Assembly (NCBI GenBank): GCA_945870185.1
Contig: CAMBRK010000038.1
Location: 1-40,429, forward strand
Direction of reading: 5' to 3'
DNA length: 40,429 bases
Source of the DNA: Aureispira sp. CCB-QB1
GTDB lineage: Bacteria; Bacteroidota; Bacteroidia; Chitinophagales; Saprospiraceae
Shown here piece by piece: positions 1 through 10,300 of the stretch. The notes under the pieces are model-generated. The model worked only from the letters and a program-made list of their open reading frames with translations, made no database searches and was not told the origin of the DNA. A program made the translations under genes and the position numbers. Positions within the stretch are counted from its first letter, which is position 1. Every line of letters starts with the position of its first letter.

Positions 1-281
1 AACCCGGATTATGCGTTAGAACTTTGTCATAGCCTGTCCCGCTTTAGCGGGAAGAAGCTAAAATGCAACCAGCCTGACCACTACATGGTAGGCGGGCAGG
101 TAAATCAGCTATTTATATTCGAAAAGCGTAGCACCGCTACGGTTACAGAAGAATAATAGTCCGCCGCGGCGGATTCTGATTTGCAGACCTTGTCGAGCCA
201 AAGGCACGAAGTTTAGCTTCGGAATACCTGCCTCGCCGTACCGTAGGGCAGGCAGGGATTTTCTAATGCATAATCCGGGTT
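1..281. repeat. Multi-hairpin interspersed repeat with terminal inverted repeats (MITE-like), complete copy
   Basis: The element starts aacccggattatgc and ends in the near-exact reverse complement, giving about 21-nt terminal inverted repeats with one mismatch. Inside are several short palindromes: 37-52 (tcccgct/agcggga), 127-141 (cgtagc/gctacg), 160-173 (tccgccgcggcgga), 207-221 (cgaag/cttcg) and a longer imperfect one at about 227-256. There is no ORF, so it is non-autonomous. The last 144 nt recur in inverted orientation at 40286-40429 with a single substitution. The GC-rich stems stand out from the AT-rich surroundings. It could be a MITE moved by a transposase elsewhere or a composite REP element; the sequence alone does not decide. 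Confidence 0.85.
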
Positions 282-312
282 AAAGCTTATTAAGAATGGG
301 GCGAAGTCAAAA

Positions 313-672
313 TCACGTATTTTGCTCTTTTCCAAGATCCAGGAAATCTTTAGTGGCTTTTTTGAGCTCAGAAAAAGGCATGGTTGCTAGAGTATCATTA
401 AGCGTAGGCTCTGATACAGAGACTCTCAGTTTTTCTAATGGATTTTGGGGGGCATACTGTACATTTTGATCTGATGTCCAAGCTAAGAGATCATTGGGCT
501 CACATACTAGGATGCGGCATAAATCTTCGATATGGTCCAGTCTAAAGGTTCGGGTTTGACTATGCAAAATGCTTTTGGCTGCATGATGGGTAAACCCAGA
601 TTTTACTAAAAAACTATACGGTCTTTTGATACTGCGAGCTGAAAATATGGGGCCAAGATTTAAGTATAACAT
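313..672 (-). CDS. Small Cro/C1 (XRE)-type HTH transcriptional regulator
   Basis: This 119-residue protein has its HTH at about residues 18-66. It carries the pattern seen in small Bacteroidota XRE regulators: an N-terminal strand and helix, then RPYSFLVKSGFT, then a recognition segment, then the closing helix LEDLC-like (here IEDLCRILVCEPNDLLAW). The C-terminal 50 residues form a charged tail of unknown role. It probably binds DNA as a dimer, target unknown. The gene stands alone, with its 3' end 31 nt from the terminal repeat element; I see no partner toxin. No clear TAnnTTTG box was found upstream. The family call is from HTH pattern recognition. Confidence 0.75.
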   Translation of the reverse strand: MLYLNLGPIFSARSIKRPYSFLVKSGFTHHAAKSILHSQTRTFRLDHIEDLCRILVCEPNDLLAWTSDQNVQYAPQNPLEKLRVSVSEPTLNDTLATMPFSELKKATKDFLDLGKEQNT

Positions 673-1591
673 AATGTAAGTTTGAAATTTTACAATGTAA
701 ATGACACTATCGAAGTTACTGATCTAAGTTTACCTATTATAAATACAAAAATGATGATATTTATTGTAAAAAGTACACTTTATGGTTTCAAAAGTGCAAT
801 ATTATATTTTATAATCACTATATACTTTGGTAAAATATAACTGTTTTATTCAAATTATACACAGTTTTATAGGAATAATGATATATTTTGTTTGAATAAT
901 GAACATAAATATTTAAATAATATACTATTTTATTAAAAAACTACGCCATTTTTTGCAAAAAGTAAGAAAAACCTTATTGCTTCTAAATAGGGTGCCTATT
1001 GCTTAGGATGAGCTCCCTGATGTGTAAATTAATCAATTTTGACGTAAAAAAAACTAACGATTAAATTATAACTACAAGAAAACGTAACCAAATTTAGTAC
1101 ATTTGATATTAAGAATAAACACATATAGCTATGAATGTGCTAATTATATTCTGAATAATTTATTATACGCAAAATAAAAATATTTATAGCTCTTTTTTAT
1201 TTGAATATCAGGTACTATATTTGCCCTACAATTAAACAGAAAGCAAATTAATGAAAGAATTATAAAGCTTTCAAATTTTTTAAATTTTCCAAAAACGATT
1301 TTATGAAACAACCAAAATTTAGTCACAAAATTGACCCATAGTATTCATTTGAGTCATTTACTTTTTATGTAAAATTGATATAACTTTAGGGATTCCGACT
1401 ACCTAAATTTTTCTATAAATCAATTCCTTTACATAAACTACCAAATGGTATATCTTAATACCATTTCCCGGCATACTTTAAGAAACCAACTATTACCGCA
1501 TTATCGACTCTTCAAGACTGGCTATAGTATAACTCTTCGGGGACTATATACTGTATCTCCATATTTTCCAAAATTAAAAAAAAATATAATC
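673..1591. other. AT-rich gap without a supported gene
   Basis: About 900 nt of very AT-rich sequence between the divergent HTH gene and the outer membrane protein. A 60-codon minus-strand frame at 1144-1326 has no recognisable features. The plus-strand frame of the next gene extends back to 1445, but those 49 extra residues look non-coding. One short palindrome is present at 776-796 (cacttt/aaagtg). I see no tRNA or ncRNA signature. Confidence 0.5.
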
Positions 1592-2332
1592 ATGAATTGT
1601 GGTTTATTAACTAGGCTCATTTTTATTATGGCTCTTCCATGTATTGCTTTTTGTCAAACTGATAATGAAAACCCAAAAAGTGAAATCAGATGGAACGAGT
1701 ATAAAAATGAAATAGCCTTGGACTGTAAGTTCCTAAATAAAGATTTAAATCTCAACACCATAGGGTCAAATCTAATCTATAAGAAAAGATTTGGAGAGAA
1801 AAAATTTATTGCTGTAAATGAAAAGAAATCTTGGAGATTTCAGATAGGCGGATATGCGGACTATCCGGTCAGTAGTAAGGATAGTTTTAATTACAGTAAC
1901 CAAGGACCCAGATTTATCGACAGTGAAAAAATCATCAATGTTAGGTTGCTTGCAGGTATAGAATGGCAAAAGCAAATGGGCAGGTTTCAGCTTTATTACG
2001 GTTTGGATACAGGGTTAAGCTTTGATAAACGAATAGATCCAGTAGATAGATACAGTGCATATAGTAATGGAGATGTTTATTACGAAGGTTTTGAAAGATT
2101 GGATGCAGGGGTGCCTTTTATAGGGTTTATGGGGCTTAAATATTTTTTCCATCCAAGATTTAGTGTGGCCATAGAGAGTTCCTTAACTCTTGGGGTTTTC
2201 TACTCGAAATATATAACCATTGGTCATGATGTTTCACTCAATGAATCTTACAGATATGAAAACATAAACAGTACAAATATCACTTTTGGCACCAGCTATT
2301 TAAGATTTATCAATGCTGCCTTTCATTTATGA
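1592..2332 (+). CDS. Putative outer membrane beta-barrel protein, unknown function
   Basis: The protein is 246 residues from the ATG at 1592. This start is preferred over an in-frame ATG at 1445 because it places a signal peptide at the N-terminus: MNCGLLTRLIFIMALPCIAFC, followed by Q, the usual Bacteroidota cleavage context. The mature part is rich in alternating aromatic and polar residues typical of beta strands (for example GRFQLYYGLDTGLSF and GLKYFFHPRFSVAIESSLTL). It ends in a strand-like RFINAAFHL. This suggests a small outer membrane barrel, but I do not recognise a named family. It is monocistronic as far as can be seen. Confidence 0.6.
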   Translation: MNCGLLTRLIFIMALPCIAFCQTDNENPKSEIRWNEYKNEIALDCKFLNKDLNLNTIGSNLIYKKRFGEKKFIAVNEKKSWRFQIGGYADYPVSSKDSFNYSNQGPRFIDSEKIINVRLLAGIEWQKQMGRFQLYYGLDTGLSFDKRIDPVDRYSAYSNGDVYYEGFERLDAGVPFIGFMGLKYFFHPRFSVAIESSLTLGVFYSKYITIGHDVSLNESYRYENINSTNITFGTSYLRFINAAFHL

Positions 2333-2486
2333 TATTGAGTTAGAGAAGTAAATTTATTACAATAATTATATACAAACATATATGAACAAGGGACAAAAAA
2401 TTCCTATCTAATTTATGGACTCAAAAAGAAAACACCCGTCATACATAATGCATTTCACTAAGTGTGAGCATAGGATATTTGATTCG

Positions 2487-2513
2487 TAGCACCATTATCA
2501 ATTAATGGAGCTA
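2487..2513. repeat. Perfect-loop hairpin, 11-bp arms
   Basis: Arms tagcaccatta (2487-2497) and taatggagcta (2503-2513) pair with one mismatch around a 5-nt loop. It lies 155 nt after the barrel gene and about 95 nt before the lipoprotein gene. There is no T-tract, so it is not a standard intrinsic terminator. It may be an RNA stem in the leader of the downstream gene or a protein-binding palindrome. Confidence 0.4.
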
Positions 2514-2606
2514 TTTGACAGCTGATACAGCAAATAACTGTTGATGCAGGAAATTTGCAAATAGAAAGATTATTATAAGTTTATCAAATTTTTTAAATCT
2601 AAATTT

Positions 2607-3755
2607 ATGTCTATATTAAAATCAAAAATTAAAAATGGTGTTCAAATCATACCATTTATCATAGCATCATTGTTGATGTCAATTGTTATTATCTCTTGTG
2701 GTGGATGTAAGGGGGCTAAGGTGGTCACACAAGCTAGTTCAAATCCACAGAATGAGCATAGTAGTGACAATAATGAAAAAAAAGACCTACAAAATTCTCA
2801 GACAATAAAACAATATCCTTACACAGAAAACAATACTATTTATATAAATGATACAACAAAAATAATTGGTGGAATAAAAATCGTTACAACACGAAATACT
2901 TCCAAATTGGTCTTTCCAAATGGAAAAGTATTATATAATGACTCTAATGATATGCCTATTTTAAAAAATTTGCCAAATTCGAACTATGATTATGGATATA
3001 GTCAAGGCAAAAAAAATTTTGGATTTTATGATTTTTCTAATATTAGTATTGATAAAAAAAGAAAGCTCTTTTCAAATATGAATGGTTATAATCCTAACAA
3101 AGTAAAAGAAATAAACAAGGCTAGGTTTAGTTGTCAAATATACGGGTTACATGAGTTAGATGAAAGGATATATAGGGTTCTAAGTATGAAAATATTTCAG
3201 GAAGATAAAGATTCTGATAGGCAACTATCAGTGATTGGCAACATTGGCTTTTTGGAAATATACAACAGAAACGGTGATCTGCTTTATGAAATTAAATTAG
3301 ATAAATTTGGTGGGGACAACTTATGTATTACTCCTGATAATAAACATATTGTTCTAAACACCATCGGAGATGAAGGGAGCGATTATTATATGGTAAGCAA
3401 AGGAGCAACAACAATTTGGAGTTATGAAAATCCTAAACTACTTGATATTGTATATCATATTGAAAATAGTTATGGTACTAGGAGTTTTGAATGTTTTAAC
3501 AATCACATTCTATTTCAATCTAATTTAAATAATACTGATTCCATTTTTGCTATGAATATTCTTTTAGATAAAAAGACAGTTTCTACTTTATCTTATCATC
3601 GTACTAAAATCGCAAATTATAAGATTGTACATGATGGATCATTTATTTTCGAGGATGGAACCAAGTACAATAAAGGCTCATCTGGTTTTAGTCAATATAT
3701 CATTGAAGATTGGAACGAATATGTTGAAAATTCATCAAAAGAAAAAGATAAATAA
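2607..3755 (+). CDS. Putative lipoprotein, unknown function
   Basis: A 382-residue protein with a hydrophobic N-terminal segment (about residues 13-30) ending in a lipobox-like IIS-C31, so a lipid-anchored protein is likely. Residues 35-65 are a low-complexity, Asn/Ser/Lys-rich linker. The rest has strands with repeated NGDLLYEI- and TPDNKHIV-like patterns, reminiscent of WD/beta-propeller folds, but no blade motif is clear enough to name. The giant M23-type gene starts 47 nt downstream on the same strand, so the two may be co-transcribed. No function can be assigned. Confidence 0.65.
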   Translation: MSILKSKIKNGVQIIPFIIASLLMSIVIISCGGCKGAKVVTQASSNPQNEHSSDNNEKKDLQNSQTIKQYPYTENNTIYINDTTKIIGGIKIVTTRNTSKLVFPNGKVLYNDSNDMPILKNLPNSNYDYGYSQGKKNFGFYDFSNISIDKKRKLFSNMNGYNPNKVKEINKARFSCQIYGLHELDERIYRVLSMKIFQEDKDSDRQLSVIGNIGFLEIYNRNGDLLYEIKLDKFGGDNLCITPDNKHIVLNTIGDEGSDYYMVSKGATTIWSYENPKLLDIVYHIENSYGTRSFECFNNHILFQSNLNNTDSIFAMNILLDKKTVSTLSYHRTKIANYKIVHDGSFIFEDGTKYNKGSSGFSQYIIEDWNEYVENSSKEKDK

Positions 3756-3802
3756 ATTGGGAATAAACATTTTTAGTTAATAAAATATAAAAATAAAATA
3801 CA

Positions 3803-4378
3803 ATGAAGTATAAAATAATGGTTGCCATAATAATGGCGACAATGTATTGTTATGCACAAAACGATTTGGTAAGATATAGACCATGTTCATCAGGGTGTGA
3901 ACCAGATGATTATGGTGATATAACTGAATTTAAAACTCAAGATGTGATTTCTGACTATGGAGTTAGAAATGCTGATGGAGGAACTAGGTTTCACCAAGCT
4001 ATTGATTATACAGTTTATGACATTGAAGATATGGGTTATTCCATAGTCGCGGTTAAAGAAGGGACGGTCTCTGATATAAATGGTGACGATTCATATAAAG
4101 GCATTACTGTCGGAAATTATAGGTATACTCATATTTTTGATAGTTATTTAGTAAATGATGAGACTTTTTATAAAAGTGGTAAATTTCTACTTAAGAAAGT
4201 TAAACCAGTCTCTGGTAAAAATACGTGGTGGGCTATAGTAGATTTGGAGCATTGTAGAGCATTTTGTGAAGAAAGTGGACGGATTGTTGAAATAAGTGGA
4301 TATTGCAATAATTCTATTTCAACGGACAATTGGGTAAATGAAGGTTGGGATATAGCCCCAATAGGTGGGTCTGGATGA
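3803..4378 (+). CDS. M23-type peptidase N-terminal part, cut by an in-frame TGA
   Basis: 191 residues with a signal peptide (MKYKIMVAIIMATMYCYA, then Q). The M23/LytM first zinc motif HxxxD is present as H64-QAI-D68 in RFHQAIDY. Later strands (SIVAVKEGTVSDING, YRYTHIF) fit the fold. The frame ends in TGA at 4376-4378. Without that stop the same frame continues Y-P-T-H-L-H-L-E, which is exactly the M23 closing motif G-x-PHLHFE, and then runs through the next ORF to 11752. Alone, this product lacks the HxH needed for catalysis. It is best read as the 5' part of one gene of about 2650 codons. The stop could be a nonsense mutation (TGG or GGA to TGA), a sequence error or a read-through site. Confidence 0.8.
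   Translation: MKYKIMVAIIMATMYCYAQNDLVRYRPCSSGCEPDDYGDITEFKTQDVISDYGVRNADGGTRFHQAIDYTVYDIEDMGYSIVAVKEGTVSDINGDDSYKGITVGNYRYTHIFDSYLVNDETFYKSGKFLLKKVKPVSGKNTWWAIVDLEHCRAFCEESGRIVEISGYCNNSISTDNWVNEGWDIAPIGGSG
4376..4378 (+). other. In-frame TGA interrupting the M23-T9SS giant gene
   Basis: Codons around the stop are ata-ggt-ggg-tct-gga-TGA-tac-cct-aca-cat-ttg-cat-tta-gaa, i.e. IGGSG-stop-YPTHLHLE. The upstream and downstream ORFs are in the same frame with no other stop between them. TGA is an ordinary stop in this window (it ends genes at 2332, 12918 and 15068), so wholesale codon reassignment is excluded. I see no convincing SECIS-like stem directly downstream. Confidence 0.85.
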
Positions 4379-4390
4379 TACCCTACACAT

Positions 4391-7300
4391 TTGCATTTAG
4401 AAAGGAGAAACAGTGGTAAGAAGCATGATCCAAATCAAAATGTCAATCACAAAAGCCAGGATTTTCAAATAGAGTTAAAAATAAATAATAAGACTGATGT
4501 AATATTAAAGTACCCGGGTACAATTAGAAATGCAATAAGATTAAGAGCAACTATGAAGGATGGAATACCTGTTGGAAGTGATAGATTTTCTAATGTCACT
4601 ATGAATCTGGATAAAGCTGACATTTTGCTTCAAAGACAGGGCAGCGATGATTATGAGCATATTATAGGTTATGAAGGGTCTGGGGATGAAAAGACTAAGA
4701 TTGAGTCCAAACTTTGGCTTGGTGCCAATTTTAATACTTCAATTATTCCATCAAACTGGAATTCTAGGCCTTTTGGAAGTTGGACCCAAACTGGAACATA
4801 TCCCTATGCTCATAGTAGTCCAGATAAAATTTATGACGATTATTTTTTCTCTGATTTTTATACCCGAATTGATAAAACTGATTTTAAAAAACTGACTGAT
4901 CTACCTACAAATGCGAGGTATAATGATGGTAAATATAAGTTGAAGCCAACAGTCACAAACGTAAGAGATGAGTTATTTACTATACCAGCAATTAATTTTT
5001 CCTTAGACAATTTCAAACCATACATTTCATTTTTTAACGTAAAAACCAATGGATCTCCAATTTATCAGTTGAATAGAACAGGAAGTGAAGGGGATGAAAA
5101 AACCACTGATGATGGTACTGTCTCCAATGAAGCACAAAAATATGCACTAAAAATAGTAGAAGATGGTCCAAATACCTTGAGCATAGAGATCACGACTTCA
5201 GAACCTATGCAAAACTTACAATTTGCCCATAAAAAGGAAACACAAACTGCGTTTTCCCCACCAGCCCCTATGATTCCAAATGGAAGCAATAAGCTCAAAT
5301 GGTCTGGGAATATCAGTACTACTTTTTCTCAGGGCGATTGTTTTAATGTACAGTTTTTTGGGCAAGATTTATCTACAAATCAAATTTTGGGTATTCACAA
5401 AAACACAAATAAAAATAAAGCAGGAATTTCAGTAAAAATACCTACTCGAAAAGGAAATGGCCCTAATGATTGGAATAATAAGCCAACCAATAGTGGCATG
5501 GACCAAATCGATTTTTGCATAGAAGGCTGTACCAAGCGGTTACTATCCGACAATACTGGTAATAGAAACTCATCAGACTGCGAATCCCTCAGCGAAGTCT
5601 CATCTTCCATCAATTACATTTCTTGCAAAAATGCAGAGATCACTATCGAAGGTACTGGATTTGTACCTGGTAACTTTACTATTACTTGGACAGATGGTTC
5701 AGGTAATTCATTGCCGCAATATCAAGATGACGCCCAAATAAACGTATTCAATGCGGGCACTTATTGCTACAAAATAGAAGCTGTAGACGATTGCTGTGAG
5801 ATGGAAGGATGTGTGGATGTTATTGCTGAGGAATTGTTGAAACAAGACTTCAATCTAGATATTTTTAAAAATACAGAATGCAACAAAGAAACTGTAATGA
5901 TTTGGGATTCAAAATCCGAGTATAATTATAAGTGGTCAAATAGCTCTAATCAAGCTAATGTGCATACAGTGACCAGCCCTGGAGAATATTCGGTAACAAT
6001 AACCAACAAGATAAGCGGATGTCAACAAATTGAAACATTCGAGTTTCTAGACCATCAGTTTTCACTGGATGGCACCGTGACACAACCGTCCTGCAATGAA
6101 GCTGGTATGATAGATCTTTCAGTAATTCAAAATGATGGGAGCTTAGAATTAAGGTATTTATGGTCTGATGGTAGCAGAGAAGAAGATCGATATGAACTCG
6201 CTCCAGGGCAATATTGTGTGACGGTAACGAATGGTGATCAATCCACTCAAAACAATAGTCTTAGCTGTAAGCAGACAAAGTGTTTTGAAATATATACTAC
6301 ACCTTTTTATGTAAATGTTCTTTTAAATCAAACCAGCTGTAATGGACTGCCTGAATCCTTGATTTTAAAAGCAAATATGAATAATGGTCAAATAGGGACA
6401 TTTAAGTATTTGTGGGATAATGGAACTACAACAGCTGAAAATACGGTAACTCAAGCAGGTGAATATTGTTACACTGTCACTGACGTAAACACAGGTGCGT
6501 GTGTCATGGGGTGCTACAATGTTCGAAGCATAAGTTTAGTTAAAATCACTACGAGTACTTATCCAATATGTACCGAGTTTACAGGTAAAATAAATACAAT
6601 TATAACTAATGGGTCGCCCCCCTTTACATTTAAATGGAGCAATGGTGCAACAACTCAGAATGTTGTAGGACTAACTTCTGGTACCTATACTGTTACTGTT
6701 TCAGATGACAGTAATTGTACAGCAACTGCAGTATCAACTATAGAGTTAATGAATTTGGAAGCCAATATAAATTTTTATGAAATACCAATTTCTTGTGCAC
6801 AAAGAGAAATTAGATTTTCAAATAATTTTATTACAACTTTTCCTAATGCGAATCAACATATCTTGCCCTTAACATACAAATGGAGTACAGGTGAAACTGG
6901 TATTGCAGCTATTGTAACCAAATCAGGGGAATACTGCTTGACTATTACAACAGCTAATAATTGCACCTTTAGTAAATGTATTAATGTATCTTTAGAGCCG
7001 CAAATCTCTTTCAATGTCACTCAAAACACCAACTGTCCAAATCCACCTGGTAATGGAGTGATAAATGTAAATGCCACTGGCGGTACACCACCATACCAGT
7101 ATTCTTTTAATCCCGGACCACAAAATACAAGCAATCCTTCACTGACTGGTTTAGTGCCAGGAAGCTACAATGTGGTAGTGAGTGATGTAAATGGATGCAA
7201 AAGTTCAAAATATGTGCAAATTGAGCATAGTAATGGTTTAAATCTTACAGTTGAAACAAATGATCCATGTGCTGGCTCTAATACTGGTCAAGTGAAAATA

Positions 7301-10300
7301 AAATTGAAATGGGAATCTTTTCTAATGAATTTGTACCAAGTAGATAACAATGGTAACAGAGTTTTGTATTTTTCACAATATTATTTTACAGATATTATTG
7401 TTGTAAAAGACTTACCTGTAGGAAGTTATTTTGTAGAGGTGACAGATCTAAATAATTGCGATTATGGGTATAAGACTTTTGAAATAAAACAAAGTAACAA
7501 GCCCAGTATAAATAGTCTGGATGGAGCTGTCCAATGTGTCGTTCTTAAGGATGGTCAAGTTATAAAAAAAGGTACCATATCTATTAGTTTTAAGGGCGGA
7601 GTTTCTCCTTTTAGCTATAAGTGGAGTTCTGGGCAAACCACGCAAAATATTCAGGTAGAAAGTGCAGGTACATACACAGTATCTATTACGGATAGGAATG
7701 GTTGTTATGATAGTAAATCCTTTAATGTAAGCTCGACAGAAAATAATTTGATCGTTACTGGGGGTGGTATAGATAACCCTAATGGTTGTAGTTCATGGAT
7801 AGATAATCTTAATACAGGAATAAATATAATTAATGGAAATCCACCATACAATATCAAAATTGGTGGCTCTGGTGGGATTCCATTGACAGAATTGTATAAA
7901 CATGAAATTATGAGTAATCAAAACGGAGTTTTGCTTTTACCAGGGTTTATAAAAACACCACAATTCTATTATTGGAATAGTTTTACTTCTGAAATTGAAG
8001 TCACTGATGCCTGCGGATTGAAAACCTATTTAAATAAAGCAGTTGTATGTGAAGACTTTTGTGATTTCAATTGTGTAAAAATTTCTTTAGAAGCAACTGG
8101 AATTACTGGCTGTGCAAAAGTTATAAGTTCGGCAGCCGTTGGGTGGGTGGTTGGTTCTAAATTTGAAGTAAAATCCACATGCAATAGCAATGAAATAGAA
8201 GTTTATAATACAGTACAAAATGAATATATAACCATAAATGGCGGAGGGACGGAAAGATTCCTTAACGAATTATTTTATGATGGCTGGTATCATTTCAGAA
8301 TTACTAATAAAACTACAGGCTGTGTCAAAAATGAATGGATCAAAACAAAAGCATGTAAGAGTTTTGCCAAATGGTTTTTTAATTCAGGTGGGTCACCAAG
8401 TACTGGTGGCTCCGGGCCATCTTCTTGTGAATCAGGAGATTGGCAATTTAAAGGTAATGATGCTGAGAAATGTGAAAAAGTATATTATTGCGAAAAAAAT
8501 GGCTCTGAAAAAAGTGAGAAAGTTTCCTTGAAAAAATGTTCTGATATGTGTTGGGATAAAAACAACAAAAAATTCTTTATTAATTATGAAATTTGCCCAC
8601 TTGATAATTTATGTGAGCATCGTAAAAAAATTTCAGAATCTACTAATCAAGAACATCCATTATGTCCATGTAATCTTAAAGCATGCCCAATATTCCGTCC
8701 GTCTTTTGATCCACCAACATGTGCGGATATTGTAAAATGTGTTGTTGCTGATTCTATAAATGATAATTATATAATGTTTTGGAATGACTATGACAGCCTG
8801 AACCAAAAGGTATTGAAAGGATATTTCTTTAAAGATTCGGCGTATCCTACCGATTTTGGTCCATTCTCCAAAATAAATACATCATTAGACATTGAGCAGG
8901 TAAAGACGGATAAAGATTACAATCATTACATTTTGGGAAAAAATGGTAATTATTATTTCGAAAAACGATCAATAGATAATCAATTCTTATGGTCTGTAAA
9001 CCTTTCAAATATAAATGTAAAGGGTTTATCATCAAATAAATCTGGTGATTTTGATTTAACTGGCTTTGATATGAGTAATAACAATGTTTTGGTCAATGTT
9101 AAAATTGATCAAAATGGTAATGTGTTGTCTCAAGTTCCTGTTACCAATATTTCAGGATTTTTTGATAAAACTATTCAGGAGGACGGCATTTTTTACTCTT
9201 TAAAAAAGTCATCTAATGAAATGTATATTATTTCTCCAAATAACTTAATAACTAAACAAATACCTTCCAATATTATAATAAAGGACATTAATATAAATGG
9301 TAATAATATTATTGTTGCTGGTGAATTTAATGGTCAAACCACTTTGGCCGGAAAGAATATAAATACAAATTCATATACAAATATAATATTTTTGACATAT
9401 GATAAGCTAGGTAATCTTCTAAAAGCAAAGGTTGCATTAAAACCAAATAATATGTCAGTAGATGGTTTTGAAATGAAAGATCCTTCAGATATTACATTTT
9501 ATGGTAAAATTGAAACCATTTCATATGGACCTACTACGGAAGAAAATATTATAGATTCCTGCACATATATTTATTTATTTTCATTGGAAGAAGATGATTG
9601 CCCATCCTTCACATCCACCCTCACATCTCACCGCACCCCTTGCCAGCTCACCTGGAACGATCCACCTACCGGATATACCTCAGAGCTGCAGTGGAACGAA
9701 AATGGCATCTGGATTGAAGTATCAAGCATCGGCTTGGTAGCTCCGGGATATACATCGCCGTTCACGGTGCTGAAAGATGGAACTTACAGACTTATCCACA
9801 AAAAAGAAGGATGCCCTGATGTCGTATCTAATAGTGTGTCCACCACATGTTATGGCATATGTGTGTGTCCTGCACCAGTACTTTCGTACGACAATCAGGC
9901 ATGTCATCTCACATGGTCTACTGTAGAATGTCCTGGATACACAGCCAGATTACAACGTCAAAATGCAAACGGCTGGGATGATATAGCATTGACAGCTGCA
10001 TCACCTTACACCGTTACAGCTGCAGGCATATATCGTGTGTTGCTCACAAAACCTGGATGTAGCCAAGTACTCAGCAATGTAGTCACCACTACAGCTTGTA
10101 CACCTAATACCAATCCATGTACCTGTACCACAGCTTCACAGCTGACATTAAATACATCAGCTTGTAGTCTCAGCTGGAACACACCATCGTGCAGTGGATA
10201 CACCAGCACACTACAGCGATTTGTAGCGGGTGCATGGACAACCATTAATAGCACCAACCCATACGCCATCCCAGCCAACAATAATGGTCAGTACAGAATA

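Noticed and set aside
776-860. Short A/T inverted repeats (atatttta/taaaatat and similar)
   Set aside because: Expected by chance in such AT-rich DNA; no T-tract or conserved position.
1445-1591. Upstream extension of the barrel gene to an ATG at 1445
   Set aside because: The extension would bury a good signal peptide at residues 50-70; the ATG at 1592 is the better start.
4379-4450. Selenocysteine or reassigned UGA as explanation of the split M23 gene
   Set aside because: No convincing SECIS-like stem follows the codon, Sec is not expected at that site in M23 enzymes, and TGA is used as a normal stop elsewhere in the window.
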